Shown here piece by piece: positions 1 through 13,802 of a stretch of DNA of 64,000 nucleotides. The first letter of the stretch is position 1. Every line of letters begins with the position of its first letter. Source of the stretch: Sthenelais limicola (taxonomy: Eukaryota; Annelida; Polychaeta; Phyllodocida; Sigalionidae); NCBI GenBank assembly GCA_942159475.1, contig OW804095.1, positions 65,810,773 to 65,874,772 of the forward strand. Direction: 5' to 3'. The notes beneath the pieces are model-generated. The model had not been told where the DNA came from. It ran no database searches and was given only the letters and a program-made list of their open reading frames with translations. The position numbers were made by a program, and so were the translations under genes.

Positions 1-1906
1 GAAATGAACTTGGCTATTTCTAAAAATCTTCTTGGCAATTCCTGTTTCTGAAAACCTTCCATAAACCATAAAATTGCCCTTGCTAAGTTGCTTGGCCTTG
101 GCCTGCATGTCCTCCGGTCATTAGAGTTGATCCCCTCTACCGGTTCCTTGACTCGCTCTGAGCCTCGTTTTGAAGTTGTCTCCCTGCTGGTCCCCTGCTC
201 AGCTGCCTTGTGGACATAGAGCCTGAGGCTAAATGTGCGAGGGGAATACAGGATGGGTTTCTATGGTTATTTACACCAATTGTGGAACCAATTATCCTCG
301 TTTACTGGAAGGGAAAATTCTAAGTTCTCATGGGAATTCACTAAATTCTACTTGAGTGAGAAGTCTTAAGTGAAATTCAGAGACTTTTATGTTCAAGTGA
401 ACAGTATTTATTATTTTTAAGTGGGCCCTTGTCCCTATGTTTTGTCTGATTCAATTTCTGTCTGGTGTTATAAATAGCTTCGCTAGGTTTTAACCGCCGT
501 CAACACGCTTCCCAGCCCATGCGATTTGCTAAGTTTCACCAGTCAATGAACAGAATACTCTACGTCTTTGAGTTCAACCCGGTCGGGAAATTGTGAGTCT
601 GAAAAAAGAAGATAATCACATGAAGAATGCCCCCTCGAATGATAATAATGTTAGGGATTTTAAGTATGATAATCAATAACAGATGATCAATGTTCTGAAA
701 ATTGAGCATAATAATATACCCAAGAGATTTAGATAAATCAAAATTGCTGTTCCATAAATTGTAAATGTCTTTTTCATTGGACAATTGGATAGTTAGTTTT
801 TTTTCAATTCCACATTTTATTTATCATTATATCGGACAAACAAAGTGTGGCATGCTAAAACGTGGTGCTGTGATACAAAGAAATAACGAGTCATGAACTT
901 TTTCATTAGCACTTTCCACCACTGCCAAACCCTGTGAAACTTTTAGAATTTACATGAACTGAGATTGTAAACATAAAGAGCCATATGAATTGCTTTTTTC
1001 AATGACCAAATTTCTTTCATTGTACGATAACTCTCGTTCTTCACAATAAAACATGCCATTCTTTTGTTTTTATCCATGACAACCCAACTACATTTTTAAG
1101 TGGTTCCCATAACAAAAAGTCCATCTGGTATAGCACAGGTTTGGGCCTTAGGGTGGCGTTCTAATGACCTTGACCCACGTAGGTAAACAGATGTGAGGGC
1201 GGCGCATGCCTATACATGAGGGTGATCATGTAACCTGAGGGCTTTATCATGTCACTCTGCTTGTACAAGGATGACTTGCATTGGTGTTTTATTGTAAAAG
1301 AGGCGTTCCATAGCCCCAGATGTTATGACAGGTCAATTGGCATTGTCAAAGAACGAGACATAAAAGTGGCGGATATCAATCGGCCTTGCCCCTGCTAACT
1401 ATTCCTAGCAACTCTGTATTTGGGACTTATGAGAGGATAAACGCGCTCGATGATGGAATCTAAACAAATAAAGGGATTTAAAAACTGCATGGGATAAGCC
1501 AGTGTATGAATACAAAGTCTCAACCAAGTCTCAAACCAACTTCGACAGATTTCAACTTCAACTGATGAAATCTCAGTATATGCCCGAAGAAATCTGATTA
1601 TATGTTTATGGAATTAACTACCTGTTGTTGCTGATTTAGATACAAGGGCTATGCCACTACTACTGTTTCCATTCTGTGCCTTGACGTTTAAGCGGAAATC
1701 AGTTGGAAGACCCTTCTTTCAACAGTAAATACAATAGCAGCAATGCAATTTCACCTAAAGTTACATTAGCCTTTTGTGGTGAAATAATTAATAATCTAGT
1801 AATCTAGTAATAATTACCGCTCAAACTAGTTCATACAGAGGGATGGAGAGAGAAGGTGCTATGAACAGAGTATACAGATACTCGGAAGTAAACATATTCC
1901 TGATGC
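1..1906. other. non-coding, no gene seen
   Basis: No open frame of convincing length or composition and no RNA gene was recognised on either strand. The sequence is AT-rich and ordinary. The short open frames have no recognisable domain and lie in AT-rich DNA where chance frames are expected. An exon of a host gene without obvious protein similarity could be missed here. Confidence 0.6.
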
Positions 1907-2756
1907 ATGAAATGTAAAGACATTTTTAGTCAATGCCAACATCCATTGATACACCTTGTAGTTTGACCAGTCACTCGCCTAATCCGTTCCATAGCCTTAT
2001 CTCAGTTTTACATATACCCACATACAGGTGTTCTTCACAAAAGTACCAAGATGGTTACCATTGACATGTCAGAGTTCAGGGCTGGTCGTTCCGGCAAGAG
2101 GGAATATTACAGGAGGCAATGAGAGTCGAACTACAACCTTTATGTCCACATGAAGGGCGGCCAGGGTTATGCTCATTGTAGTTTTATCTTAGATAAGCAA
2201 CCTACTAATTTAGTTGGAAATTTATTCTGCTGATATGGGTCGTGGGCTATTGTTTGGGGCATGTTTAAATTGACCCTAAGAAGTAATGGCAGAACTAAAC
2301 ACTGTAATGGGCCGTCTCCATCAGATATGCGATGAAATGTAAAGACATTTTTAGTCAATGCCAACATCCATTGATACACCTTGTAGTTTGACCAGTCACT
2401 CGCCTAATCCGTTCCATAGCCTTATCTCAGTTTTACATATACCCACATACAGGTGTTCTTCACAAAAGTACCAAGATGGTTACCATTGACATGTCAGAGT
2501 TCAGGGCTGGTCGTTCCGGCAAGAGGGAATATTACAGGAGGCAATGAGAGTCGAACTACAACCTTTATGTCCACATGAAGGGCGGCCAGGGTTATGCTCA
2601 TTGTAGTTTTATCTTAGATAAGCAACCTACTAATTTAGTTGGAAATTTATTCTGCTGATATGGGTCGTGGGCTATTGTTTGGGGCATGTTTAAATTGACC
2701 CTAAGAAGTAATGGCAGAACTAAACACTGTAATGGGCCGTCTCCATCAGATATGCG
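1907..2756. repeat. 425 bp tandem duplication
   Basis: Two adjacent copies, 1907-2331 and 2332-2756, share a constant offset of 425 bases and read as essentially identical by eye. The junction is direct, with no spacer. Neither copy contains a recognisable gene; each holds the same short minus-strand frame, which is a by-product of the duplication. The near identity implies a recent event or ongoing homogenisation, or an assembly artefact. Confidence 0.93.
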
Positions 2757-5700
2757 AAGAGAAAAAGAGCAAGTGCGGCAGGACGTTTTCAATTAGGTTT
2801 GTCCACTTGCAGCAATTCTTTTTCGCTGACATCCAAGGGTCTATTGAATTGTTTGGTTTTGACAACTTTAGTATTTTTGCAGTTTATCTAGCTATTTGGG
2901 GAGCAGGTGTTTTACCCAAATTAGTTCTAATGCATCGTTTATTCCATATTATAGATTTCTTAATTTGAATGGCCACAATATGCAGGAACGTATATTTAAA
3001 GTTAAAACCAGTTCCGCAATAAGAATATTTTTATACGCGAATTAAAAAATGTTAAAAGAAACAACCAAAATACAGGTGTGTGTAGCAGGTCCAATGTACC
3101 CCCCCCCCCCCATCAGGTACATTAACAATTTATTCTTAGGAAACCACCATCCAGGACTATATTTACTGTCTATTTCATATCAGTGGTTGTTTTAAACATA
3201 AGAAATGTATATTTTAAGAGTGTTATGGTTAGGAAGACTTGTTTTCCTAGCTTTTTTGTTAAAAAATTATTTAAAAGAATTAGGGAAGTTTTTGCCTTAT
3301 GACTATAATAAAAAGATAAAGGCAACCCTATCCCACAACTCTTTCAATGGTCAGTACGCGTTTCCGATAGTTTCACCTTGTGTCCAAAGTAGAATATCCA
3401 TTTTGTACCGTAGACCCCGAACAGCAGGTGTTCAAAAAAATAATTCCTCAGTTGTTTCTCTTTGTTTCTCTTGTTGATACATTATTATCCATGGTCGCCA
3501 GGCAGATACCAGTTTCATACGTTTCCCCCATTAATAAGAAAAAGTCGAGAAACTGCAAAATACTTAGATCATCACGTATATATATCACTTTAGAAGCGTT
3601 TTTTCTGGAAAGATTTACACTGAAAGATTACTACAAGAGACTCTAGGTTCAGGATTTTCAACTATTGGTATTTTAAGGTCCGAAGTTGTTTCCAACAAAT
3701 AAGGGACAGCTTTACAAAATGGTTGATCAAAGAAAGCCATCACAATGGGTCATTCTTTAGCTCGTCCTAAATAACGTTAGATCAATACAATTATATTGAA
3801 TAACAAAAGTATCGCCGCCTATAGAGAAATCTTCGTGTGGGGTAGTCTGGTTCTGTACGTGAGTACGCATCTTTAGGATTTTCACTTAAAAGGAAAATGA
3901 TACGCTTGGTGGGGTGGCCCTGGGGATTTTTTTTCTGAAAGTTAAAGACGAATGCACCCTTGAAAGACATAATAGCCAAGCGAGCAGAACTCCCAAGATT
4001 TGTGTCATATCTAATGTTTAGACTTAGGACAGAGCAAATGAATCCCATTCTTGATTGTTGTTTTAAAAAAATACCGAAAGTTTATGACCATCAATGCATT
4101 ATATCTTTGCTGGTTCATATAAACCGTGTTAGGTTTCCTGTGTTCTGTTTTTCATTGAACTCGTAATGATGGTCATATAATTACAGGGTATTCTTAGTAA
4201 TCTTATATGTAGGCAACATTTATAAAAGGGTACGCTTCAAAATGATAGCTGAGACTGCATGGATTTGGCCGAAAATTTATGTTTTACATGACTTACCTGC
4301 CTTCATTTTTAACTTCATGTAGCCTATATTGATACTTTGACAAGCCTATCAAGTGATCTTTGATAGAAAGAATTATTGTTCTGTTGGCGTTATTGATGAG
4401 GACATCATATGCGACGCGACGACCATTAAAATATGTTATTTCTGACGAGGAACGCTAGTAAAAATCACAGATGGCAAAAGTAACCATTTTATATCATGGC
4501 GCAGGTGACTTTGTTTCCCTGTCAGATCTGGGAAACCATCACGGTTAAACACAAACAAGATTTGGGGTTTGAGATATTTATTTATCTCATAGTCATATCT
4601 CAGCAGATAGGCCTACTGATTGTAGCTTCATATAACATTCAGTGCTTCATATGAAAGTAGACTTGCTAACCTATGAATGATTTAATGTAAGTTAAATTCT
4701 CTGACTAATATCAACCACAGTTTTTTTGTTTGGAAAAGATAATTTCCGACACTATAATTATGGGGTTTTCAAAATTACGTAACTTTCCATCTATTAGGGC
4801 TACAATAATGTGCCATACATCAAGTGAAAGATAACATTGCTGTCTACATAGTTTAAAGATTGATATTTGGGGCGGTATTCAAGAAAACGTGAAACGAGAT
4901 TTCTGGGCCCTGGCGTCTGGGCCCTAGTGTCGTTGGGCCCTATAAATATACACTCCTTGTCGTAAGCGGTGAATCTAATCTACACTATTACAATGGTATA
5001 GGGCCTTGAAAAGTGATAAGTACTATGCATGTTCACAGTGGTATTCAGGAACCTAAACGCAAATATAAAAGACAGACTTTTTTTTAAAAAATCACTTATC
5101 CACTGTATCCTGCCTTCTACTGCAACACTAAAACATGATTAAGGAATGAAGGTTAACCGATGATAACATAATGAAATGTATAAAAGGTTAAAAACATAAG
5201 AAGGAGAGTAAATGGAACATTCAACATAGAAGAAATGGAGGTGGGCGCTACAGACGTTGTTCGTAATATTGGCAATTGTTGATCCTCACAGTAAATGAAC
5301 GTATTGGGAATGCATTTCTTTGAAGTTAATCACACTTCGATATCCACAGAGATAAACTTCAGGCGTGATATTTTACCTGCCCCTTAATGTCTGTATTCTC
5401 ACCAAATGTCCAAACATATAAAGACATCAACCATATGCCATGGGAGTGTCTATAGTGGCAGTGGGCGGAGATGAATAGCCAAGGGCACCTCTAAGATGCT
5501 GATTGACACGTATGATCTGTTATTTCTTCTTGGACGCCTTTTCATCTGTGTGCACGTGCCTTGTGCCAGAGGTCAGGCTACACTGCGGGTATAATAAATA
5601 ATATGCCCCAAAAAAGTATGCAGGTGGAATGGACAAGGGTATAATGGTACCGTCAGGAACAGTTGCCTGAAGTGTCTCTACTTCAAATACATCTACCCCC

Positions 5701-8139
5701 GATATGATAATAATGGCTCGACATCGGATATTTTGTTGTCCTTTTAATGACATGTATAGGCCTAACTAATCATCTGTCTTTGGCCAAAAGCATTCATGCA
5801 TACAATGATACATATTCAAATATTTGCACCACTTTATTACATGTCAAACCACACGAGGTAAGCGTCTGCTTGAATAAAAGTCATTTCCTTGCCACAGCTT
5901 GAGATGATAATTAATAGTTACATTCGATGAGAGATTGGTATCCCTTTGTTATTGTATATTGTGAAACCCAATAAATGCAGAATAAAGCGAATTCTTGCTC
6001 TAATTTTTTTTATTACTATTACGGCCAAACATTTACAGAATATAACAAAAACGCTCGTTAACCATGTGTACCCTATTATAGTATATAATATTTCATATTT
6101 ATTTGTCTTTTGTGTATATAATCATATACAACAGATCCTACCAGACCATTGTTTCAGAACAAATTGACACTGGTGCAATTTATCAAAATCATTGCTGTAA
6201 TGGTTTGTTAGTCATGCCAAATTGTAATTAGATAATATATTCACATGGCTAACAGGTTTAGGAAATATATAAAGGAGAACGATAAATATTTTTTTTTTTT
6301 TTTTTTTTTACATAACAAATCTTTTTATTCAATATATCAACAAAGCACCGCCGACCCAGCGAATAACATCGAAGTTTTACAGGCGCTGTATGGTCCTCAA
6401 CTCATCGGGGTATCTTGTGTTCGTTACTGAAAAATATGTGCTACACACTAATACTGTTGTTTTTCCTTTCCTTTTTCTTTTTAGCAGAAAAGGAGTTAGG
6501 TTCTATCACTACCGTACACAGTCGTACTAACTAATATCACTATCATAAACAGTCAAATATTTTGAGGGTGGTTACAGATCATTATAAAAGCCTTCCCATG
6601 CTTTAAATTCCTTATCATTGGCAGTGAGAACGATAAATATTAAGAAGACTTGTCAAGGCTTTATATTTATATCGCCCAATCATGATGTTTCGAAGTAGGG
6701 GGAAATTACCAGGAATCATATCGGTGACTTTAGGGATATGCGGATTTATAATATTTAAAGGAGTGTGCACAAACCAGACAGGCTTTGAGTTTAAACGCCA
6801 CATGAATTTATTTATAGGTACAGATCTCGGCATGTAAACAAAATGATGATGATGATGATCACGAAAGACAGGTGATTTAGTTCAATTACGCACACGGATA
6901 CAGGTCCCTATATTTATGAGACACAATATGTCTCAAGGAGAGAAGGGAGCACTGGGCCGAGGACATACGTATAAAAAGTGGTCTTAAGGAAACAGCAATG
7001 AGAAATGTCATATGACCCTCTGATAGATGTTTTTATTCTTTAGTATGTGTATACAGCAATCATCAGACAATACAAAGATATTACAATAGGCCTATACATT
7101 GCACATTGTCAGTTATAATACAGTTAATATGTGTATTCATATATTATATTTGCAGTAAAATACGATCGTCTACCAGTGGATTATACGGTACGAAAAACAC
7201 ACACGTACAGCATGGATGAATTCCAAGAAACAATGAATTCGAAAAGAACATTTGTCAATAATATTGACAAATGTTCTTTTATATACATGATTATTGTGTA
7301 TATTAATAAAATGAAAGCCATAGCTGAATTATATTAGAGACAAGAGCATATTGCCTCAAACATTATATTTGAGAACGATATTTCGAACCAAGTCTATATT
7401 GACCCTGCTGACAGACGTCAACCAACTTCATTTATGCAAAATTGGAAAGCAATTATCGTTCCCAAAACCAAGGGCATAAATCTTCTTCTACCTGAAGGAA
7501 CTTGTCAACTTCTAAAGTTGAACGCCCAGATCGTGCCTATTATCGCCCAGAGTTATCTTAATGATGGCTGGGGGGGCCACCGTCACTCGCCGTGAGACAT
7601 CGCGATGGTCCGTGGAATCTGATTTATTTTTCATCCGAAAAAAAGTTAATTTTTCTGATAGTTACATAAAATTCTTCTGTATAATTGCATATATAGTTTT
7701 AGTTTAGTTTTCGCTCAAATAAGAAAAGAATTTGTGTCAGCGTGTGGCACATATTTGTGCAATTGAATGTCTGTCTAAAAATATCGCTTTAGATATATTT
7801 CCGACATCACAGATTCCTTGCAAGATACAGGTACAGTACTTTCATATATGCGAACGACGGTATGTTGACGGTATGTGTGTGACAGGATGCTATCAAGAGG
7901 TTGAGCTTTTGTTTATTATTGTTATTTGTTATATTAACTTGGAATTTTAGTTCCCATAAAAAAACTAGAAAAATACAATATAAACTGTATAACCCACATT
8001 GAAATTTTAATGTCAGATGACTGAAGGCTTACACCTGGGTTTTATTTCGACACCCATGGAAGACCAGAGCATTTTACCCTTTATCTTTTATCTTGTAAGC
8101 AGTAAACTAACTTGTCTGAAGTAAATGAGTTAACGATCA
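2757..8139. other. non-coding, simple repeats only
   Basis: No gene was recognised. The stretch contains a poly-C run near 3099-3111, three GGGCCC hexamers at 4914-4940, a poly-T run near 6290-6310 and a short palindrome at 7242-7280 that is listed separately. Open frames of 60-90 codons occur on both strands but show no domain, and several overlap each other in different frames. Confidence 0.55.
7242..7280. repeat. 39 bp near-perfect palindrome
   Basis: Two 18-base arms, 7242-7259 and 7263-7280, are exact reverse complements around a 3-base centre. The arm reads AAAAGAACATTTGTCAAT. The loop is too short for a standard microRNA precursor. It could form a cruciform or be a remnant of a small fold-back element. 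No target duplication was identified. Confidence 0.85.
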
Positions 8140-8349
8140 CTAAAGGCTGACGCACACATGGCCGATTTAGCTCCCTTTAGCTCCACGATTTGGGTCTCCT
8201 CATGAGTCCTAAGATTTCATTTCAAACCACGGTTTATGTTATTTCAAAAACATAAACCAGGATTTGAAATGAGATCCTAAGATTCATAAGGAGACCCAAA
8301 TCGTGGGGCAATCGGGGGCCAAATCGGCCATGTGTGCGTCAGCCTTTAG
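8140..8349. mobile_element. fold-back MITE-like element
   Basis: The two ends are inverted copies. The left end begins CTAAAGGCTGACGCACACAT and the right end is its reverse complement. Complementarity continues inward over most of the ~100 bp arms with a few mismatches, so the whole 210 bp can fold into one hairpin. It has no coding capacity. This architecture is typical of non-autonomous DNA transposons. Flanking bases show at most a two-base CA repeat on both sides, so the superfamily is not assigned. Confidence 0.85.
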
Positions 8350-11300
8350 CAGACCATAATTAGCAGGATTCTGCCGTAGAGATGTTTGCTTAAATGGCGC
8401 TCCCGTGTTATAGCGACTATAATGAAGAAGATACGAAACAAGACTGCCTGATTGCTTAATGAAAGGCCAAGTTCGGGTACCCCTCTAAATACGGTTATTT
8501 TATTGGTAAATCATCCAAATCATAATATTTTGCTGAGTAATTTGAATCAGGAATCCGGTAATTCGAAGTGTGTAGTAATTTATGATAAATCCATACACTA
8601 TACCGTTAAATCATGAGAATATAGAGCAATGATATTCGAGAGCAAACCAGGAGGACCCCGAATGGTTTTGAATGTTCAGTGACATCACTATTTACATATA
8701 TATACAAGTGCGCGATGCAGCAGGGTGTGTCTCCTCCAAACAGCAGACGACAATGTTGTGCCCACTTCTGTAAGTTGTAACAGCGAGGATGAAATGAATA
8801 CCATAGTCATTGGTTGCAACAAGGACGGTATTGACAGAAATATTCATTAAATTAACAGCTATAGGGTGCTCAACATATACCTTCAGGCACTATTCTCTGA
8901 TCAGCGGGTAAAAAGAGAAGGAGAGAAACAATGAAACCTCCAATTCAAATGCATTTGCTCTACGACCTGCCAGACTGTAAAGTGGAAGTGCCGGAAGCAC
9001 GGTCACTTCAATTAAGGAATAAATCAAACTAGAGGCAGTATGTATTGAAAAGAAATATTGAAAAGGTGCTCATTTACCCCACAGTTAGGGACGATGAATC
9101 TACAATAAAGTACCATACATGACTGATGCAATTGCGTCATTCTGTTCTGAGTGCTCTTGCTGCCATGCAACTGTTTAGTAAGCTGTGCCTTTGTTAATCG
9201 TAATGTTGACTGAATGTCTAGGTGCATTATCATAAGATCAATAATTAGTTGCTATATACGTGGACCTGGTAGTGTTTGTCATTGTTGTCTAATTTGCAAC
9301 AGGCAACGTGTAATGTCACTTTCGAGGGGGTCAAGAGTACAAGGCGAGAGGGATCTAGAATTTACTTTAGTTTGGTTGGTTATTTTGTACATTTTGTGTC
9401 AGTATCAAGACTCTCTCTCTTTCTAGCTTGCTTTAGTCGCTCATTAAATGGATTATGGCTTGATGGTCCCTCTAGAATAGCCCTTAATTTAATCTAAAAA
9501 AAGGTCTTTACCCTGTTCGCCTCCTGATCATTATTTCGGTAGAAATTAGGCGCATGTATTATCTCAGCTCGGCAGTGTTGGTCTAAGGAATCTTTATAAC
9601 CTAATTTGAATAATTAATAGACAATCCGGGTGATTTATAAATCACATATAGTAGTACTTAGAGGTGTTTAAATACAGGTGAACTGATATGTAAAGTGACA
9701 TGATGAACATGGACCATATGTAATGAGGACATGAATATGCCAAAGCTCTATACACTTGATGTAATTCATAGATATCATGCAAGCTTCTTAAAGTAGCTTG
9801 TGCCTTATACTACACAGCCCAGAGCTAATTAACTTAACTCGGGGTGATAATTGGGACAATAATTGAACAGAATAGGGAGGCTGCACATGAATATTGAGAT
9901 ACATTGGTGATTGGAGTCCAGCATCTAAATTTAATGTATCGTCATGTGTATACATACCCTTGCGCGCGCATGCGTGGTGAGTTGGCCCCAGTGTGGGTGG
10001 TCTCATTTAACTGTGTCCAGTAGCGCCACCAAGCGTGATCTGGGAAAGGTAATTAATGTTAGCTCGAAGCCATGAGAACCGCAGACACGGCGACCAATCA
10101 AGATCCACCTTAGGCCATAGGCCGGGCAGCAGACCTACATGCCCTCATTATCGCTCACTGGGTTTAATAGATGGATTCTGTGGCGGGGGACCTGAATGTT
10201 CTGGTTTAATAAGCGGGCCCGGGGGCCAGAGGAGAAGCGGCCATTTTGAAGTGGCTGACCCGGGGCCCTCCTGAGGCATGTTTTACAGAAGTCTTATGTG
10301 GTTTTCATGAACTGCCAAAGCTAGAGATCAAAAAGCGATCCAAAAGTGGGCAAAGGTGATCCCATGTTAAGGAGAAGAAGAAATCAATAATTATTTTAAC
10401 TCTCGTGAAGGAGCCAGAAGCATACCACCCTAAAGAAAGGTATTTTGGTCCAGTTGGCTACAGAGTATCAATCTTTCACTAACACCAGAAAAGCTTTAAG
10501 GAACAGACGAAAAGTCAACAAAATTCTGAGGGGCTGTGGGAATTGGGTAAGGATATGTATCCATTGCTTTCTGACAAAGAATATTCCAGTGGAATATATT
10601 TCAAAAAGAAATTTGAAATGTTATTATTCCACTGCTGCCAAGTTATTTATGGGTGAATTCTCAGTTGGGAGGTGGTTTGAGGTGAACACATTCGGCTTGA
10701 CAGCCATAGATAGTAATATTCCTGCTAATTAATTCCGATATCTTACTGGGGTTATTGCTGGGGTAGTAGGCCTACTGCAGCAAAGCTCAATGTTAGTTAT
10801 GGAATCCTAAGCATTCACATGTTCACTGAGTAGTGCAGAGAATAAAAGTTCCATTCTATATGTATCTATCTGGGTAAAATGAATTGACAAATTGTCTCGA
10901 AGAAATTGTCTATAACAATGTATGACTCTCTAACCAATATGAATTCCTTATGTGTAAAACAGTGTAATATACATGGCGTTACATAGATGCCACACAACAG
11001 AACCTTGTATTTACAAATATACGTGTATATCGTTTTATTGTGGCAAGTTTACACTTTGAATTTGATCTATATAAAAGATAGATTGGCCAACGGCAGTTGA
11101 AATGCGTTGTCGATATCATGTTTTGGAGTGTTGAAGTGTAGATTCTGTAGTTAGTGCCTTTCATTACGTTTCTTACCGGACCGTTCCATTGAGCTTGCCT
11201 TGACCAGCGGTCACTAACACGTGCCCATTTTCTCACCTGGTTAATTAGTAGCCACGGGCAACTAGGTATGGTTTCTCCCTTGCCCGCCAGGTAAAAGATT

Positions 11301-13785
11301 TCAACGAAGAAATTGCTGCATACACGCCGGAACACTTTCCGCATATTTCCGGCGGTGACAGCGGACAGCTGCATTCCGTGGTAGGAGGCAACTGATGGAT
11401 TGGGGTAAATTGAGAATATTTTGTAGTGACACCTGAATGTCATGGAACTGGTGGCAGTGATTGGCTTCTGCAGTTTCCGGTGACAAGCAACAAATAGGCT
11501 TCATTGATTGGTCATTTTGCCCTGCCTTCCTCGCGTTTATGTAAGAGTTAAGAGTATTTCCTTCCTATGCATGAAATGGACGGTTAGATTGCCTCAATTT
11601 TAAGTTCGGCAGATTGGCAATGTCCGCATTTTAAGTACTTGTGGGAAAAACAATTTACTCAGGCCGCGCAGTGTATTCTATCGGAAGCATTTTTAATAAT
11701 GGAATAGCATACAAAAAAAAACTGGCATTCCATCAACCCCAGGAAGGTGGAAATATGTATTTCAAAAGTGTTGTGGATAAAATATTCAAACATTATTACG
11801 ATAGATATTTTTACCAAAGTTTTTGGTCATTTCTGATTGAAATTGGTGGTGCGATAATTCTAAATGTGGTAAATAATCGATTAATAATGTTTCCATACAA
11901 ATGGGAAAAAAGATTTCCTTAGAGTGAAAACATGACACTTGGTATTTCCAAGCTTGTTAGAGTACGAGTTTAATGGTATGTCCCACGATTACCGATAGGC
12001 GATAGACGATTGAACCATTACATCGCGAATAAACTTGGTAGTATTTTGAATCATTAGAAACTCACTCACATTCAATACGGGTAGTACAATGAAAGAAAAT
12101 TATAATTGAATGTATTGTCACATGAGTTTACAAATAGTGACCACCTAGTGAACTAGGGGAAACCTAGGGGAGAAGCAGACACTCTACCAGGGCAGCAAGA
12201 GGTCCAAAAGGGCATGTAAAGAAAACAACAACTTGACAATGTAGAGATAACATGATTTATGAATGAAAACAAATAGTAACATGCCATAATCCAAATTACC
12301 CAGAACGGCACAACGAAAACTAATACTCTTTGATAGCTCCTTATCTATACGGTCTTGACAAAAGGGCAGACGATAATGTCTGGCTTTAACAATGGTATAT
12401 GTATGTGGTACTGGTACATGAGCCTAAATAAAAACAAGAATAGTCTTAATGTTAAGTTCATTCGTGGCGAACGCCAATAGCAGATCTCAGCATCATATCT
12501 AGCCAAGTATGTGAATAGTAAGGATGAATTCAATATTAATTGAAATGTTTGCTTAAATTAGGCGAGGTTCAATTGATGTTAATATAGCATGTGTTAACAT
12601 AGCATGAGGAGAGTGTGCATAGAGGGGAGGGGTAATGAGAATTGCTAATACTGGTTTGGCGTGTGTTGAAGGTACGTGATTGCATGTTGTGGTCAGTAAT
12701 GTCCAACGTGTGTCCACCGATATACCAGCCACAAGCTCTAAACGTCAAATGTTCCCCCGAGCTGTAATTAGTTGATTAATCAACGATTGATTGGAAATTT
12801 ACATTTATCCTCTATAACTATAAGTGAAACTTTGCCTATGAACCCTAGTTCCTCCATTCATATTGTCGATACGATACCCTTCGCATTAACTTTACACCGA
12901 AGAGGCCGACTACTCATAGATGTACGTGTATAGTGGAATAATCAAACATTAATTTCATATCAAGAAGTGAATGGGGGGGGGGGGGGGGGCATATTATTTA
13001 CCTCTTGCACAAAGGTCTCTAGGGATTCATGAACATTTTAGATACAGAAGGACCATTGTCATGGTTAAGATTATTTTATTAAAGGCTTTAATCAACAAGA
13101 CCTGCCATCGAGGCTCTTACAATTCCAATAGCAAGTTAGTTTGCGTCCCTTTATTGAGATTACGGAATTCATTCTGTATAATCAAAACTACAATCCATGC
13201 CTGGGTAATCTCCTGCGAAACCGTTGTCCCACTGGTTGTCCTCAAAGGTTTGGTAAAAGGGCATGGTTTTAAGAAACTTATGAGTTCCATATTCACGGCC
13301 AAATGGTTTGGTTCGCCAAGGCACCATCCTTCATCGGTCTGCATGACGTTGTCAGGTAATGAACCTCATAACATTTGCCATATGACTGGGACAAGCTCAT
13401 ATGACTCAAGTTCTTCAGGTGCACGGATGTCTAAGAGGTGCCACCAATCGGTTTTTACCCTGAACGCATTTTTAATATTTCGAGAATAAAACTATAGCCT
13501 TTGGACGATTGGGACCGAGGGACAGTTCACTGCATCCATCTGCCCATTTTTTCCTATCTGGTTATCCATCAGGGCTTTTGTTCTTTTTTCAAAAAGCGAT
13601 CAAAACGAAAGGATAAAGCCTCATACATTTGAGTATGTCTATGTGATATGACTTTCATAACAATTTAAAATCATTACAGGAGTTAAAAAGCAAAATGTTT
13701 ATAAATGTTAAAACTCAGTCCCAAGTTGTTTGTTTCGAGAATCCACCGCACAGACGTTAGATCAACATCTATATATATATTATGT
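8350..13785. other. non-coding, no gene supported
   Basis: The longest open frames are a 154-codon one on the minus strand (10979-11443) and a 172-codon one on the plus strand (12971-13489). The second begins inside a poly-G run. Neither shows a recognisable domain. A GC-richer patch near 9960-10270 holds a GCGCGCGCATGCG stretch and may be regulatory, but nothing more can be said. Confidence 0.5.
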
Positions 13786-13802
13786 AATATTGATATGCGG
13801 AG
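13786..13802. repeat. LINE target-site duplication, left copy
   Basis: AATATTGATATGCGGAG sits directly before the first base of the LINE and is repeated exactly after its poly(A) tail at 20574-20590. The first two A residues cannot be told from the tail, so the true duplication is 15-17 bp. This is the expected mark of target-primed reverse transcription. Confidence 0.93.

Noticed and set aside
10979..11443. 154-codon minus-strand open frame
   Set aside because: No domain, unusual composition for a protein (many Arg, Cys, Trp scattered), no convincing splice context and an overlapping frame on the same strand. It is most likely chance.
12971..13489. 172-codon plus-strand open frame, with a 75-codon frame opposite
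   Set aside because: It begins inside a poly-G run, and neither strand gives a recognisable protein. Two overlapping opposed frames suggest stop-poor sequence rather than a gene.
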